Assembly: GCA_002310015.1 (NCBI GenBank)
Contig: DBYQ01000022.1
Location: 1-37,189 of the forward strand
Length of the DNA stretch: 37,189 nucleotides
Direction: 5' to 3'
Source: Bacteroidales bacterium UBA1182
GTDB lineage: Bacteria > Bacteroidota > Bacteroidia > Bacteroidales > Bacteroidaceae
The notes below the pieces were generated by a model. The model saw only the letters and a program-made list of their open reading frames with translations. It did not search any database and was not told the origin of the DNA. A program made the position numbers and the translations under genes. Numbering within the stretch: the first letter of the stretch is position 1; the number at the start of each line of letters is the position of its first letter. This document shows, one piece after another, positions 8,275-15,367 of this stretch.

Positions 8275-8337
8275 CAGATACAAATGTCTAATCATGAATT
8301 ATAATGGAAGATACAATGATCAAAACTAAGAAAACAG

Positions 8338-8463
8338 ATGATAGACGGAGATTTACCTTTAAAAGCACAAAATTTAGTAAAAGAATGGCTTGAAGCCAAT
8401 TACGATAAATTAATTGAAATGTGGAACACCCAAGTTTTCACTAAACTTGAACCACTTCAATAA
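8338..8463 (+). pseudogene. Truncated DUF4160 gene (C-terminal 41 residues)
   Basis: The 41-codon frame (MIDGDLPLKAQNLVKEWLEA at its start, ending KLEPLQ) matches the C-terminal third of DUF4160 proteins, where a GDLP block, an EWLE-type helix and a W plus I/L-E/K-PL tail recur. The N-terminal HFHV-type half is absent. A TGA at 8317-8319 closes the frame just upstream, and no other frame supplies the missing half. It sits 11 bases before the DUF2442 gene, the usual neighbour of DUF4160. It is either a decayed gene or a short functional remnant still transcribed from 8243-8274. Confidence 0.65.
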
Positions 8464-8474
8464 AAATAGAAACG

Positions 8475-8726
8475 ATGATACCGCGCATAAAAAGCATACA
8501 ACCACTTGAAAACTACATCCTTCTCGTTGAATTTGATGACGGGAAAAAGGTGGAGTATGATGTTAAGGACGACATAAAGACCTTAACTGATTTCAGTGCG
8601 CTTGAATCAGAATACGGTCTTTTCCAAAATGTCCAGTTGGATTCATCACGAACCTGCGTGTATTGGACAGATCGTATAGACATTCCGTCCGATACCATTT
8701 TGGAATACGGAAAACCTGTAGAGTAG
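8475..8726 (+). CDS. DUF2442 domain protein
   Basis: This 83-residue protein matches DUF2442: an N-terminal PRIKSIQPLENYILLVEFDDG strand pair, a central Y-D-V segment, and a C-terminal DSSRTCVYWTDRIDIPSDTI block. The function is unknown. DUF2442 genes are commonly found beside DUF4160 genes, and here a DUF4160 remnant precedes it. The next gene, proC, begins 20 bases after its stop and may share the transcript. Confidence 0.85.
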   Translation: MIPRIKSIQPLENYILLVEFDDGKKVEYDVKDDIKTLTDFSALESEYGLFQNVQLDSSRTCVYWTDRIDIPSDTILEYGKPVE

Positions 8727-8746
8727 AACAAATAGCAAAAACAAAT

Positions 8747-9535
8747 ATGAAGATTACGATTATCGGCGCCGGAAATATGGGAGGCGCAATAGCTCGCGGA
8801 TTTGCCGCAAAGAAAGTGTTCGCAGCAAAGGATATTACCTGCTGCGACCGTAGTGACGCCACACTTGAAGCTCTCAAGAAGGATGTACCGGGCATAGGTA
8901 TATCAAAGGAGAACGCCAAGGCTGTAAAGGGCGCCGACATTGTGCTGTTTGCCGTTAAGCCGTGGATCATGCCCTCTGCCGTTGAGGAGGTAAAGGATGC
9001 ACTCGATTACAAGAAGCAGTTCATCATCTCAATTGCCGCAGGCGTAGGAACAGAGAAACTGGCTGAGCTGTTCAGCAAGGACGGCGCACTGCCCCAGATA
9101 GTATATCTTATCCCTAATATTGCAGTTGAAGTGGGCGCAGGTGTATTCTTCTACTGCACCGCCAATGCCACACAGAAGAACCTTGCTCTGGTACAGAAAC
9201 TGTTCAGCCAGGTTGGATTCGCCAAGCAGGTTGAAGAGAAGCAGATGACCGCCGGCACAGCGCTTGCATCATGCGGCATAGCATACGTATTCCGTTATAT
9301 CCGCGCCAACGTTGAGGGCGGCGTTGAAATGGGCTTCTATCCCAAGGATGCTCAGGAGATTGTTCTGGGTACCATCAAGGGCGCAGTAGAACTGCTTCTG
9401 GCTCACGGTTCACATCCCGAGCAGGAGGTTGACAAGGTTACCACCCCCGGCGGCATCACCATCAAAGGTCTGAATGCAATGGAGGAGGCCGGATTCACCA
9501 ACGCCGTAATCAAAGGCCTCAAAGCCGGAAAGTAA
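8747..9535 (+). CDS. proC: Pyrroline-5-carboxylate reductase
   Basis: This 262-residue cytoplasmic enzyme makes the last step of proline synthesis, reducing pyrroline-5-carboxylate with NAD(P)H. The N-terminal Rossmann motif ITIIGAGNMGGAIARGF is clear, followed by VLFAVKPW. The C-terminal dimerisation signature is TTPGGITIKGLNAMEEAGF. The frame extends 28 codons upstream into the DUF2442 gene, but the Rossmann fold begins at the ATG at 8747. The following esterase gene starts on the base after the stop codon, which suggests translational coupling. Confidence 0.95.
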   Translation: MKITIIGAGNMGGAIARGFAAKKVFAAKDITCCDRSDATLEALKKDVPGIGISKENAKAVKGADIVLFAVKPWIMPSAVEEVKDALDYKKQFIISIAAGVGTEKLAELFSKDGALPQIVYLIPNIAVEVGAGVFFYCTANATQKNLALVQKLFSQVGFAKQVEEKQMTAGTALASCGIAYVFRYIRANVEGGVEMGFYPKDAQEIVLGTIKGAVELLLAHGSHPEQEVDKVTTPGGITIKGLNAMEEAGFTNAVIKGLKAGK

Positions 9536-10117
9536 ATGAAGCTGGTCTATTTTCACGGCTTCATGTCATCAGGAGCAAGCGGTACGGTTGAGAGCCTGCG
9601 CCACATGCTTCCGGAGCTTGAGGTTTGCGCCCCCGATATCCCCGTTGACCCTATTGAGGCTCTTCCATATCTGCGCCAGTACGTTGAGGAGCAGAAACCC
9701 GATATCATAGTAGGCACATCCATGGGCGCCATGTATGCCCAGCAGATGTTCGGCTACAAGAAGATATGTGTGAACCCGTCATTCAACATGTCAACCATGT
9801 CAAAGGTGATGAAGGCCAATACCACCTACCCTTTCCAGAACGGACGCAAGGACGGCCAGAAGACCTTCAAGATAACGGGACAGATTGTCAAGAACTTCAA
9901 CATGATGGAACGCCAGCAGTTCAAAGGCATCACTGATTTTGACCGCGAGAACACCTACGGCCTGTTCGGTATGCATGACACCACCGTCAACTGTTATGAC
10001 CTCTTTAAGAAGTACTACACTAACGCACAGCGCTTTGACGGCGAGCATCGCCTCAATGACAAATCCCTCAAGACCGCCGTCGTTCCCCTGATCAAGCAGA
10101 TTTTGGGTATTAATTGA
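9536..10117 (+). CDS. YqiA-like alpha/beta hydrolase (UPF0227-type esterase)
   Basis: This 193-residue protein has the small YqiA-type alpha/beta-hydrolase pattern: YFHGFMSSGASGT near the N terminus, the nucleophile elbow GTSMGAMYA (serine near residue 64), an acidic residue in FGMHDTTV, and the C-terminal histidine in DGEHRLND. It is probably an esterase or thioesterase of unknown substrate. It directly abuts proC. Its TGA stop lies inside the AATTGAGAATT arm of a repeat element. Confidence 0.8.
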   Translation: MKLVYFHGFMSSGASGTVESLRHMLPELEVCAPDIPVDPIEALPYLRQYVEEQKPDIIVGTSMGAMYAQQMFGYKKICVNPSFNMSTMSKVMKANTTYPFQNGRKDGQKTFKITGQIVKNFNMMERQQFKGITDFDRENTYGLFGMHDTTVNCYDLFKKYYTNAQRFDGEHRLNDKSLKTAVVPLIKQILGIN

Positions 10118-10220
10118 GAATTAATACGCAGAACCTGCGTAATAGCCCGCGACATATAAAAGGCTTGCAAGAAATTGCAAGCCTTTTATAATTCTCAACT
10201 CTCAATTCTCAACTCTCAAT
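10112..10220. repeat. Heptamer repeat element, copy 2
   Basis: The left arm AATTGAGAATT (10112-10122) contains the TGA stop of the esterase gene. The right arm (10191-10220), read on the minus strand, is four TTGAGAR heptamers and ends on the TAA stop of the convergent ligase gene. Between them lie a palindrome, TACGCAG-AAC-CTGCGTA (10125-10141), and a long terminator hairpin. The ACGCAG-N3-CTGCGT core recurs inverted at 20388-20402. Confidence 0.75.
10155..10190. terminator. Bidirectional terminator between convergent genes
   Basis: A perfect 16-pair stem (ATAAAAGGCTTGCAA at 10156-10170 with its complement at 10175-10189, plus the flanking T/A pair) closes a GAAA loop. A tracts on the left and T tracts on the right serve both directions. 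Confidence 0.85.
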
Positions 10221-11905
10221 TACTTATAAAGTCCGCGGCGTATGCTGCGCTTGGGAGTCTTCTCAAACGGCTCGGTACGGATCTCCAGTTTGGATACCTG
10301 TGAGTAACCGGGAAGCATCTCGTTGATTTTCTTACGGTCACCTTCAAGATGTGCCAGTACCTGCTGCTCATTCAGACCGGCAGCCTTGCCAGCCTCATAA
10401 TCAGGAAATACCAGAGCTACAAGCTTACGGCTACGCTCTACCACCAGCACCTCAGATACAAACTGCTGATTCATGTACATATCCTCAATCTCCTCAGGAT
10501 AGATATTCTGACCAGAAGGACCAAGAATCATGTTCTTGCTGCGACCCTTGATGAAGATGTAACCCTGCTTGTCAATTGTACCCAGGTCACCGGTATGGAA
10601 CCATCCCTCAGGATCAATAACGTCACGTGTGGCATTAGGATTCTTGTAATAGCCAAGCATCACATTGTCACCCTTTACCAACAGTTCGCCCACATTACCC
10701 GGAGCATCGCTGAAAACCTGGACTGGGCAACCCGGAACGGCAATACCGCATGATCCGGCCTTGTATTTCTCCCAATCAACGTATGAAATAAGCGGAGCAC
10801 ACTCAGTGCTGCCGTAACCAACGGTGTACGGGAAGTGCAGCTTACGCAGAATCTTCTCAACATCGGCATTAAGAGCGGCACCACCTACGATAAGGCAATC
10901 CATCTCACCGCCGAATGCATCAATAATCTTGGAACGGATCTTGCCGCCTATTATGCGGTTTACGCCGGGAATAGCCATAAGAACCTTCATGAGAGGCTTC
11001 TCCATGACAGGCTGTATCTTCTGCTTGATAACCTTCTCAATTACCAGAGGTACGGTGATGATAAGCTTAGGCTTCTCCTCTGCGAATGCATCGAACAGGA
11101 TCTTGGGTGAAGGCATCTTGCCCAGATAGCAGATGCTGGCGCCCAGCAGCAACTCAAACATGAGCTGGAATGCCAGACCGAACATATGAGCCATAGGCAG
11201 GATTGAAACCACGGTCTCGCCCTTGGTAAGAGGAAGTACGCTGCAGGCGAACTTGAGGTTCACGAGCATTGCACGGTAAGGAACCATAACGCCCTTGGGA
11301 TCACCTGTGGTACCTGATGTATAGTTCAGGACAGCCAGGTCATTGGTATTCTTCTCAGCCTCATATTTGATATCCTCTTTTGTGAAGCCTTTAGGATATT
11401 TCTTGTCAAAGCACTCGTCAAGAGTCTTCATAGCCTTGTCAAGTTCCTTTGAACGGCTGAACTGGAGTGACATATCGTTCATAAGGATCATACCCAGGAT
11501 ATCTGGCATTTCCTCAGGAACCATACCGGCCAGCACCACATCACCTACCATAAGGATCTTGGCCTCAGAATGGTTCACCAATGTGTGTACGTTACCGGGT
11601 TTGAAATCATTCAGGATAGGTACAGGAATTGCACCGTATGTATAGACTCCAAAGAATGCTACGCCCCATGCCAGGCAGTTCTTACCGCAAAGAGCAACCT
11701 TGTCACCGGGTTTGATGCCTGTAGTTTCAAGCAAAATATGTACGCGGGCTATGCGTTTGGCCAACTCAGCGTAAGTAATTCTCTCGCCGCGGAAATCGGA
11801 CAAAGCAAGGTTGTCCCAATGACGGCGGAAACTGTCTTCAAACATTTTGATGACGCTTGTGGCGTTCATGTCACAATCTGGAGTTCTGTAAATAAGTCTT
11901 GCCAT
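10220..11905 (-). CDS. AMP-forming long-chain acyl-CoA ligase
   Basis: This 561-residue adenylate-forming enzyme should activate a fatty acid with ATP and load it onto CoA or a carrier protein. Signatures in order: NYTSGTTGDPKGVMVP (ATP/AMP P-loop), the VGYGSTECAPLISY block, GWFHTGDLGTIDKQGYIFIKGR with its hinge, and a C-terminal lysine region (FEKTPKRSIRRG). The frame extends 45 codons upstream through a promoter box; the start MARLIYRTPD at 11905 fits the family. The gene is divergent from the LytTR regulator and convergent with the esterase gene. Confidence 0.9.
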   Translation of the reverse strand: MARLIYRTPDCDMNATSVIKMFEDSFRRHWDNLALSDFRGERITYAELAKRIARVHILLETTGIKPGDKVALCGKNCLAWGVAFFGVYTYGAIPVPILNDFKPGNVHTLVNHSEAKILMVGDVVLAGMVPEEMPDILGMILMNDMSLQFSRSKELDKAMKTLDECFDKKYPKGFTKEDIKYEAEKNTNDLAVLNYTSGTTGDPKGVMVPYRAMLVNLKFACSVLPLTKGETVVSILPMAHMFGLAFQLMFELLLGASICYLGKMPSPKILFDAFAEEKPKLIITVPLVIEKVIKQKIQPVMEKPLMKVLMAIPGVNRIIGGKIRSKIIDAFGGEMDCLIVGGAALNADVEKILRKLHFPYTVGYGSTECAPLISYVDWEKYKAGSCGIAVPGCPVQVFSDAPGNVGELLVKGDNVMLGYYKNPNATRDVIDPEGWFHTGDLGTIDKQGYIFIKGRSKNMILGPSGQNIYPEEIEDMYMNQQFVSEVLVVERSRKLVALVFPDYEAGKAAGLNEQQVLAHLEGDRKKINEMLPGYSQVSKLEIRTEPFEKTPKRSIRRGLYK

Positions 11906-11928
11906 AATTATGTTTTTAAATTCAGCCG

Positions 11929-11936
11929 CAAATGTA
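11929..11936 (-). promoter_or_regulatory. -7 promoter box for the acyl-CoA ligase
   Basis: TACATTTG on the minus strand is an exact TAnnTTTG match 23 bases before the ATG at 11905. It confirms the shorter start. Confidence 0.6.
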
Positions 11937-12001
11937 CCCCAAGATACCGCCACATTATAATAATAGCCCCTGTTTGGGGCATCCGATGCGGACGATGTGG
12001 C

Positions 12002-12031
12002 GAATTGCCGCCATTTGACGCTTGGCAATTC
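12002..12031. promoter_or_regulatory. Operator-like inverted repeat in the divergent promoter region
   Basis: GAATTGCC (12002-12009) and GGCAATTC (12024-12031) are perfect inverted eight-base arms separated by 14 bases, and the match extends to eleven with one mismatch. It lies just upstream of the LytTR gene's -33 box. A second small hairpin, GCCCC-TGTTT-GGGGC, lies at 11966-11980. The binding protein is unknown. Confidence 0.4.
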
Positions 12032-12046
12032 ACCCCACACCCCATA

Positions 12047-12078
12047 TTTGGGCGGAATAAGAAAAATCTTTATCTTCG
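12047..12078 (+). promoter_or_regulatory. Promoter for the LytTR regulator gene
   Basis: TTTG (12047-12050), 20 bases, TATCTTCG (12071-12078) gives correct Bacteroidales promoter geometry with one mismatch in the -7 box. Confidence 0.65.
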
Positions 12079-12100
12079 CGCTACAAACAAGTTACGCCAC

Positions 12101-12916
12101 ATGAACAAGATTCCAGATTATATGTTCACAAGGAAATTCCTATTCCTTACCGTACTGTTCATAGTGGTGTTTTCCATACTGTTCCTTCAGCTTTACTCTC
12201 CCTTTTCATCAACATACTGGTTTACCCTGAGAGACAGCTACATGCTGCTTGGTACAACCACCATGTATGCTTTCTCCGTCCTGTTCCTGCTCTCAAGCAA
12301 GATCCTGCTTATGGAACTAAACCGAAAATACGGAGTAGGCGTATGGGGGCTGATACTATTCTCCCTGGCTGAAGTTTTTTTTGTATCCGTCATTTACATA
12401 TCAATAACCATGCTGGTCAAGCAGAATGACGTCACATTAGTAGAGCTTGCACCAAGAGCCATTTTCTGCATCTTCCTGATACTGGTAATACCTTATATGA
12501 TAGCCTATCTGTTCGGCTATGCACACGGTCTCAAAATTCAGTCAGGTAAAGCGGATGCCAAGTCAAAAGAAACCCTCATGGTCTCCATACATGACAACAA
12601 CGGTAAGATAAAACTATCGCTCCGTATCATGGACATACTCTATGCCGTATCTGAAGATAATTACGTCAAGGTATTCTATGAGCAGGACGGTACCGTACGC
12701 AACTCCATGATACGTACTACCGCCAAGAATATTGAGGATGATCTGGAGGGCCAGATAACCCGATGCCACCGCTCCTACCTCATCAATATAGCCAAGGTCA
12801 AGTTCTTCAACAACGATCGCGACAATCTCTACGTAATCCTTGACCAGGAGGGCATCAACCCCATCCCCGTCAGCCGCTCATACCGTGATATCATCGCATC
12901 GCTTCTTTCAAAATAA
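12101..12916 (+). CDS. Membrane-anchored LytTR-family transcriptional regulator
   Basis: This 271-residue protein has four predicted membrane helices (about residues 11-32, 40-65, 78-102 and 111-140). A cytoplasmic C-terminal LytTR DNA-binding domain follows (about 165-270): IMDILYAVSEDNYVKVFY, RCHRSYLINIAKV, PVSRSY. There is no receiver domain, so it probably senses a membrane or envelope signal directly, like the LytTR-membrane regulators. The open frame extends far upstream, but the promoter at 12047-12078 fixes the start at 12101. The target is unknown; the divergent ligase promoter is a plausible one. Confidence 0.85.
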   Translation: MNKIPDYMFTRKFLFLTVLFIVVFSILFLQLYSPFSSTYWFTLRDSYMLLGTTTMYAFSVLFLLSSKILLMELNRKYGVGVWGLILFSLAEVFFVSVIYISITMLVKQNDVTLVELAPRAIFCIFLILVIPYMIAYLFGYAHGLKIQSGKADAKSKETLMVSIHDNNGKIKLSLRIMDILYAVSEDNYVKVFYEQDGTVRNSMIRTTAKNIEDDLEGQITRCHRSYLINIAKVKFFNNDRDNLYVILDQEGINPIPVSRSYRDIIASLLSK

Positions 12917-12935
12917 TAGTAAAGTAATGGGGCGA

Positions 12936-13003
12936 ACCCGGAGGGTGAGAGCGGTCCCGGAGGGCCGCCAAGCTCACGGAGTGAGCGCTTTCGCGTAGCG
13001 AAA
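12936..13003. repeat. Tandem array of four triloop hairpins
   Basis: Four hairpins follow each other: ACCC-GGA-GGGT (12936-12946), GCGGTCCC-GGA-GGGCCGC (12951-12968, one bulged base), GCTCAC-GGA-GTGAGC (12972-12986) and TTTCGC-GTA-GCGAAA (12989-13003). All have G(G/T)A loops. This is GC-rich DNA in an otherwise AT-rich spacer, and no gene covers it. It could end transcription of the LytTR gene or be an interspersed repeat. Confidence 0.7.
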
Positions 13004-13019
13004 TAAAAATAGGCCATCT

Positions 13020-13085
13020 GAATCCATCTCCGCCCACAAAAAAACGCCCCGAAAGGGACGTTGTTTTGTGGGTGAAGATGGATTC
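13020..13085. repeat. Inverted copy of the tRNA-Tyr 3' end
   Basis: The 22 bases at 13020-13041 match the inverse complement of 13064-13085, which covers the T-loop to acceptor 3' end of tRNA-Tyr plus the start of its trailer. Twenty of 22 positions match, and both differences allow G-U pairs in RNA. The arms enclose the tRNA terminator. Confidence 0.8.
13038..13062 (-). terminator. Intrinsic terminator of tRNA-Tyr
   Basis: On the minus strand AACGTCCC (13062-13055) pairs with GGGGCGTT (13050-13043) around a TTTC loop, and a T tract (13044-13038) follows. Confidence 0.8.
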
Positions 13086-13151
13086 GAACCACCGAAGTCG
13101 AGAGACAGCAGATTTACAGTCTGCCCCATTTGGCCACTCTGGAATTCACCC
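13069..13151 (-). tRNA. tRNA-Tyr (GTA anticodon)
   Basis: This 83-nt class II tRNA has an acceptor stem GGGTGAA/TTCACCC with discriminator A, anticodon stem GCAGA/TCTGC enclosing CTGTAAA (anticodon GTA), a long variable arm as expected for bacterial tRNA-Tyr, and a T-loop GGTTCGAATCC. CCA is not encoded. It lies between a convergent LytTR gene and the TPR gene. Confidence 0.95.
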
Positions 13152-13170
13152 AGCCTGAAACCTGTCTTGA

Positions 13171-13860
13171 TTACTTGCTTGTAAGACGGGCTATGTATTT
13201 GTCAATTTCCCTTGCCTCATAAGAGTCCGGATAATTGACCTTGATCATCTTGTAGAGCTTGAGAGCCTTGGCTGACTGGTCAAGTGACTCATAGATGATA
13301 CCTGCCTGTAAATAGTAATAAGGTGAGAGTACCTTGTTGTCAGCGTTCTTGGCAGCCTTCTCAAATGTTGTGGCAGCCTTGCTTACCTGACCGTTGGTGG
13401 CGTAGCAGTTGGCAAGTGCTCCGAGAGCTGCGGGGCTTACCATCTGGTCGTTTCCTTTGAACTTGGAAAGATATTTCTCAGCTACATCCATGCTGTCAAG
13501 CTGTGCGTAGCAGAGACCTGCATAGAGGTTAGCCAGCTTATTGGCCTTGGTGCCCTTGAACTTGTCAGCCAGAGCCTCAAAACCTTCAAATCCGTAAGCA
13601 TCGCCGTTGAGAGCTGTCTCATAATCACCGTTGATGAAATATGTTTCACCGGGGAATATGGCCTCGGCAGCCTTGATCTGACGCGGCTGTGCAACTTTTG
13701 CATTGTAAAGCATGCCGCCGGCAATGATTACTATAATTGCTATGAGAGCGCCGAAGATGGTCTTCTTGTTGTTCTCAAAAAACTGTTCTGACTTTGACAA
13801 AGCCTCTTCAAGGCCTTTCTGGTCCTGCTTTGGAGCGGGAGTTACTGATTTCTTTGCCAT
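13171..13860 (-). CDS. Membrane-anchored tetratricopeptide protein (YfgM-like)
   Basis: This 229-residue protein has a short basic, cytoplasmic N terminus, one membrane helix (about residues 36-55) and a C-terminal tetratricopeptide region made of paired A-rich helices (for example AALGALANCYATNGQVSKAATTFEKA, quoted only to show spacing). The pattern resembles YfgM/YbgF-like periplasmic TPR anchors that assist envelope protein folding; the partner is unknown. The frame extends eight codons upstream, but the ATG at 13860 follows a matching promoter box. It is transcribed away from recF. Confidence 0.8.
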   Translation of the reverse strand: MAKKSVTPAPKQDQKGLEEALSKSEQFFENNKKTIFGALIAIIVIIAGGMLYNAKVAQPRQIKAAEAIFPGETYFINGDYETALNGDAYGFEGFEALADKFKGTKANKLANLYAGLCYAQLDSMDVAEKYLSKFKGNDQMVSPAALGALANCYATNGQVSKAATTFEKAAKNADNKVLSPYYYLQAGIIYESLDQSAKALKLYKMIKVNYPDSYEAREIDKYIARLTSK

Positions 13861-13881
13861 TTCCTCTTTTATTTGCGGGTG

Positions 13882-13889
13882 CAAAAATA
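13882..13889 (-). promoter_or_regulatory. -7 promoter box for the TPR gene
   Basis: TATTTTTG on the minus strand is an exact TAnnTTTG match 21 bases before the ATG at 13860. Confidence 0.6.
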
Positions 13890-13952
13890 GTTATTTTTTT
13901 ACTATGCGAATACAATTTGATTCAAAAAAGACTGATATTCGGAAAAGAAAAG

Positions 13953-13960
13953 TAATTTCG
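13953..13960 (+). promoter_or_regulatory. -7 promoter box for recF-dciA
   Basis: TAATTTCG is a one-mismatch TAnnTTTG box. It leaves only a short leader before either candidate recF start (13971 or 13983). Confidence 0.4.
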
Positions 13961-13982
13961 CATTCATCAAATGATATCTGAC

Positions 13983-15074
13983 ATGCTACTTGACCATCTG
14001 TTTGTACAGGATTACAGAAATATAGTGCAGGCTGACCTTGAGTTCTCACCCAAGCTGAATTGCTTTGTGGGAAAGAACGGTATGGGCAAGACAAACTTGC
14101 TTGATGCCATCTATTGCCTCTCTTTCTGCAAGAGTTCTGTAAGTCTTACTGACCAGCAGACTGTAAGGCACGGCGCTGAATGCTATCAGCTGCAGGGCTC
14201 ATATATCCTGCCCTCAGGTGATAAGACGGTAATAGGCTGTATGTCAAGATTCAAGGGACATAAGCAGATTAAGCGTGACGGTAAGGAGTATCAGCGGTTC
14301 TCTGACCACATAGGTTATATACCGCTCGTTATGGTATCGCCTCAGGATACGGAACTGATTTCTGGCGGGTCCGATGAGCGTAGGCGTTTCATGGATATCA
14401 TTATCTCACAGTATGATACTGAATACCTTAAACTGCTGATATCATACAACAAGGCGCTCCAACAGCGTAATGTCCTGCTCAAGATGGAGAGTGAGCCTGA
14501 CAGGGAAATGTTCCTGATGTGGGAGCAGATTATGGCCGATACGGGCGTTAAGATATATGAAAGGCGTAAGGCTTTGACTGACAGGCTAGTGCCGTGTTTC
14601 AGCGAGATGTATTCTTTGATAGGCGATTCTTCAGAGCAGGTTTCACTCTCATATTCATCACACGTAGAGCGGGGTGACCTGTTGGCTCAGTTTGAGAATG
14701 GGCGTGCGCTTGACAGAAACGCCGGTTATACGCTTCACGGAATACACAAGGATGAACTGGAGATGAATCTAGACGGATATCCTATACGCCGTGAGGGATC
14801 ACAGGGGCAGAACAAAAGCTATCTCGTGGCCCTTAAGCTGGCGCAGTACAGGCTGTTGAAAGAGACTTGCCGGAAACGTCCCATACTTCTGCTCGATGAT
14901 ATATTTGACCGTTTGGATGCCGTCCGTGTATCACGTATCCTGTCTATCGTATCGGATCAGGAATTCGGGCAGGTATTCATAACTGATGTGGACCGCAACC
15001 ATATAGACGGCATTCTTGCGGATGCCGGCTGTGATTACAAGGTGTTTACGATAGAGAACGGCAATGTGCTATGA
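13983..15074 (+). CDS. recF: DNA replication and repair protein RecF
   Basis: This 363-residue SMC-like ATPase helps load RecA at gapped DNA. Walker A is FVGKNGMGKTNLLDAIY. The ABC-type signature region is HGIHKDELEMNLDGYPIRR followed by SQGQNKSYLVALKLAQ, and Walker B is PILLLDDIFDRLD. The length is typical. An ATG four codons upstream (13971) is possible, but MLLDHLFVQDYRN aligns with the family N terminus. Its stop codon overlaps the next start (ATGA), so it forms one operon with dciA. Confidence 0.95.
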   Translation: MLLDHLFVQDYRNIVQADLEFSPKLNCFVGKNGMGKTNLLDAIYCLSFCKSSVSLTDQQTVRHGAECYQLQGSYILPSGDKTVIGCMSRFKGHKQIKRDGKEYQRFSDHIGYIPLVMVSPQDTELISGGSDERRRFMDIIISQYDTEYLKLLISYNKALQQRNVLLKMESEPDREMFLMWEQIMADTGVKIYERRKALTDRLVPCFSEMYSLIGDSSEQVSLSYSSHVERGDLLAQFENGRALDRNAGYTLHGIHKDELEMNLDGYPIRREGSQGQNKSYLVALKLAQYRLLKETCRKRPILLLDDIFDRLDAVRVSRILSIVSDQEFGQVFITDVDRNHIDGILADAGCDYKVFTIENGNVL

Positions 15075-15361
15075 GAAAGACTGAATCAGAGAAGGTGGGC
15101 GGCGTGATACTCCAGTATCTGCGTGAGATGGGGCTGGAAACTCCGCTTAATGAGCACAGGCTTATCAACGCATGGGATACCGTACTTGGTCCTGCTGTAT
15201 CCAAATACACCAAAGACCTTAAGATATACAATCAGGTACTGTTTGTGACTGTATCATCGGCTGCATTGCGTAATGAGCTGATGATGCGCCGTACAGAACT
15301 GGTGGCACGCCTGAATGCACAGGTGGGCGCTCAGGTTATAACACAGATTGTTTTACGTTAA
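15071..15361 (+). CDS. dciA: DciA-like protein (DUF721)
   Basis: This 96-residue protein matches DUF721: GGVILQYLREMGLETPLNEH, INAWDTVLGPAVSKYTKDL, LFVTVSSAALRNELMMRR. DUF721 is the DciA family, which loads or controls the DnaB helicase in bacteria lacking DnaC/DnaI. It overlaps recF by four bases, a recurrent Bacteroidetes arrangement. It converges on the protease gene with only six bases between, and no obvious terminator is visible. Confidence 0.88.
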   Translation: MRKTESEKVGGVILQYLREMGLETPLNEHRLINAWDTVLGPAVSKYTKDLKIYNQVLFVTVSSAALRNELMMRRTELVARLNAQVGAQVITQIVLR

Positions 15362-15367
15362 CCGGAT

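Larger units (their letters stand above)
7962..8337. other. Intergenic stretch holding the candidate small RNA and a promoter
   Basis: Apart from the candidate RNA, its promoter and terminator, and the promoter for the DUF4160/DUF2442 genes, this stretch contains two AT palindromes: ATTAATATATTAAT (7970-7983) and TAAAATATTTTA (8041-8052). No protein-coding gene is convincing here. Confidence 0.6.

Noticed and set aside
8050..8295. Minus-strand frame of 81 codons over the small RNA region
   Set aside because: No domain, low-complexity composition, and it crosses a strong terminator hairpin.
13020..13085. Integration attachment site at tRNA-Tyr
   Set aside because: The repeat is inverted rather than direct, and no integrase or phage-like gene is nearby.
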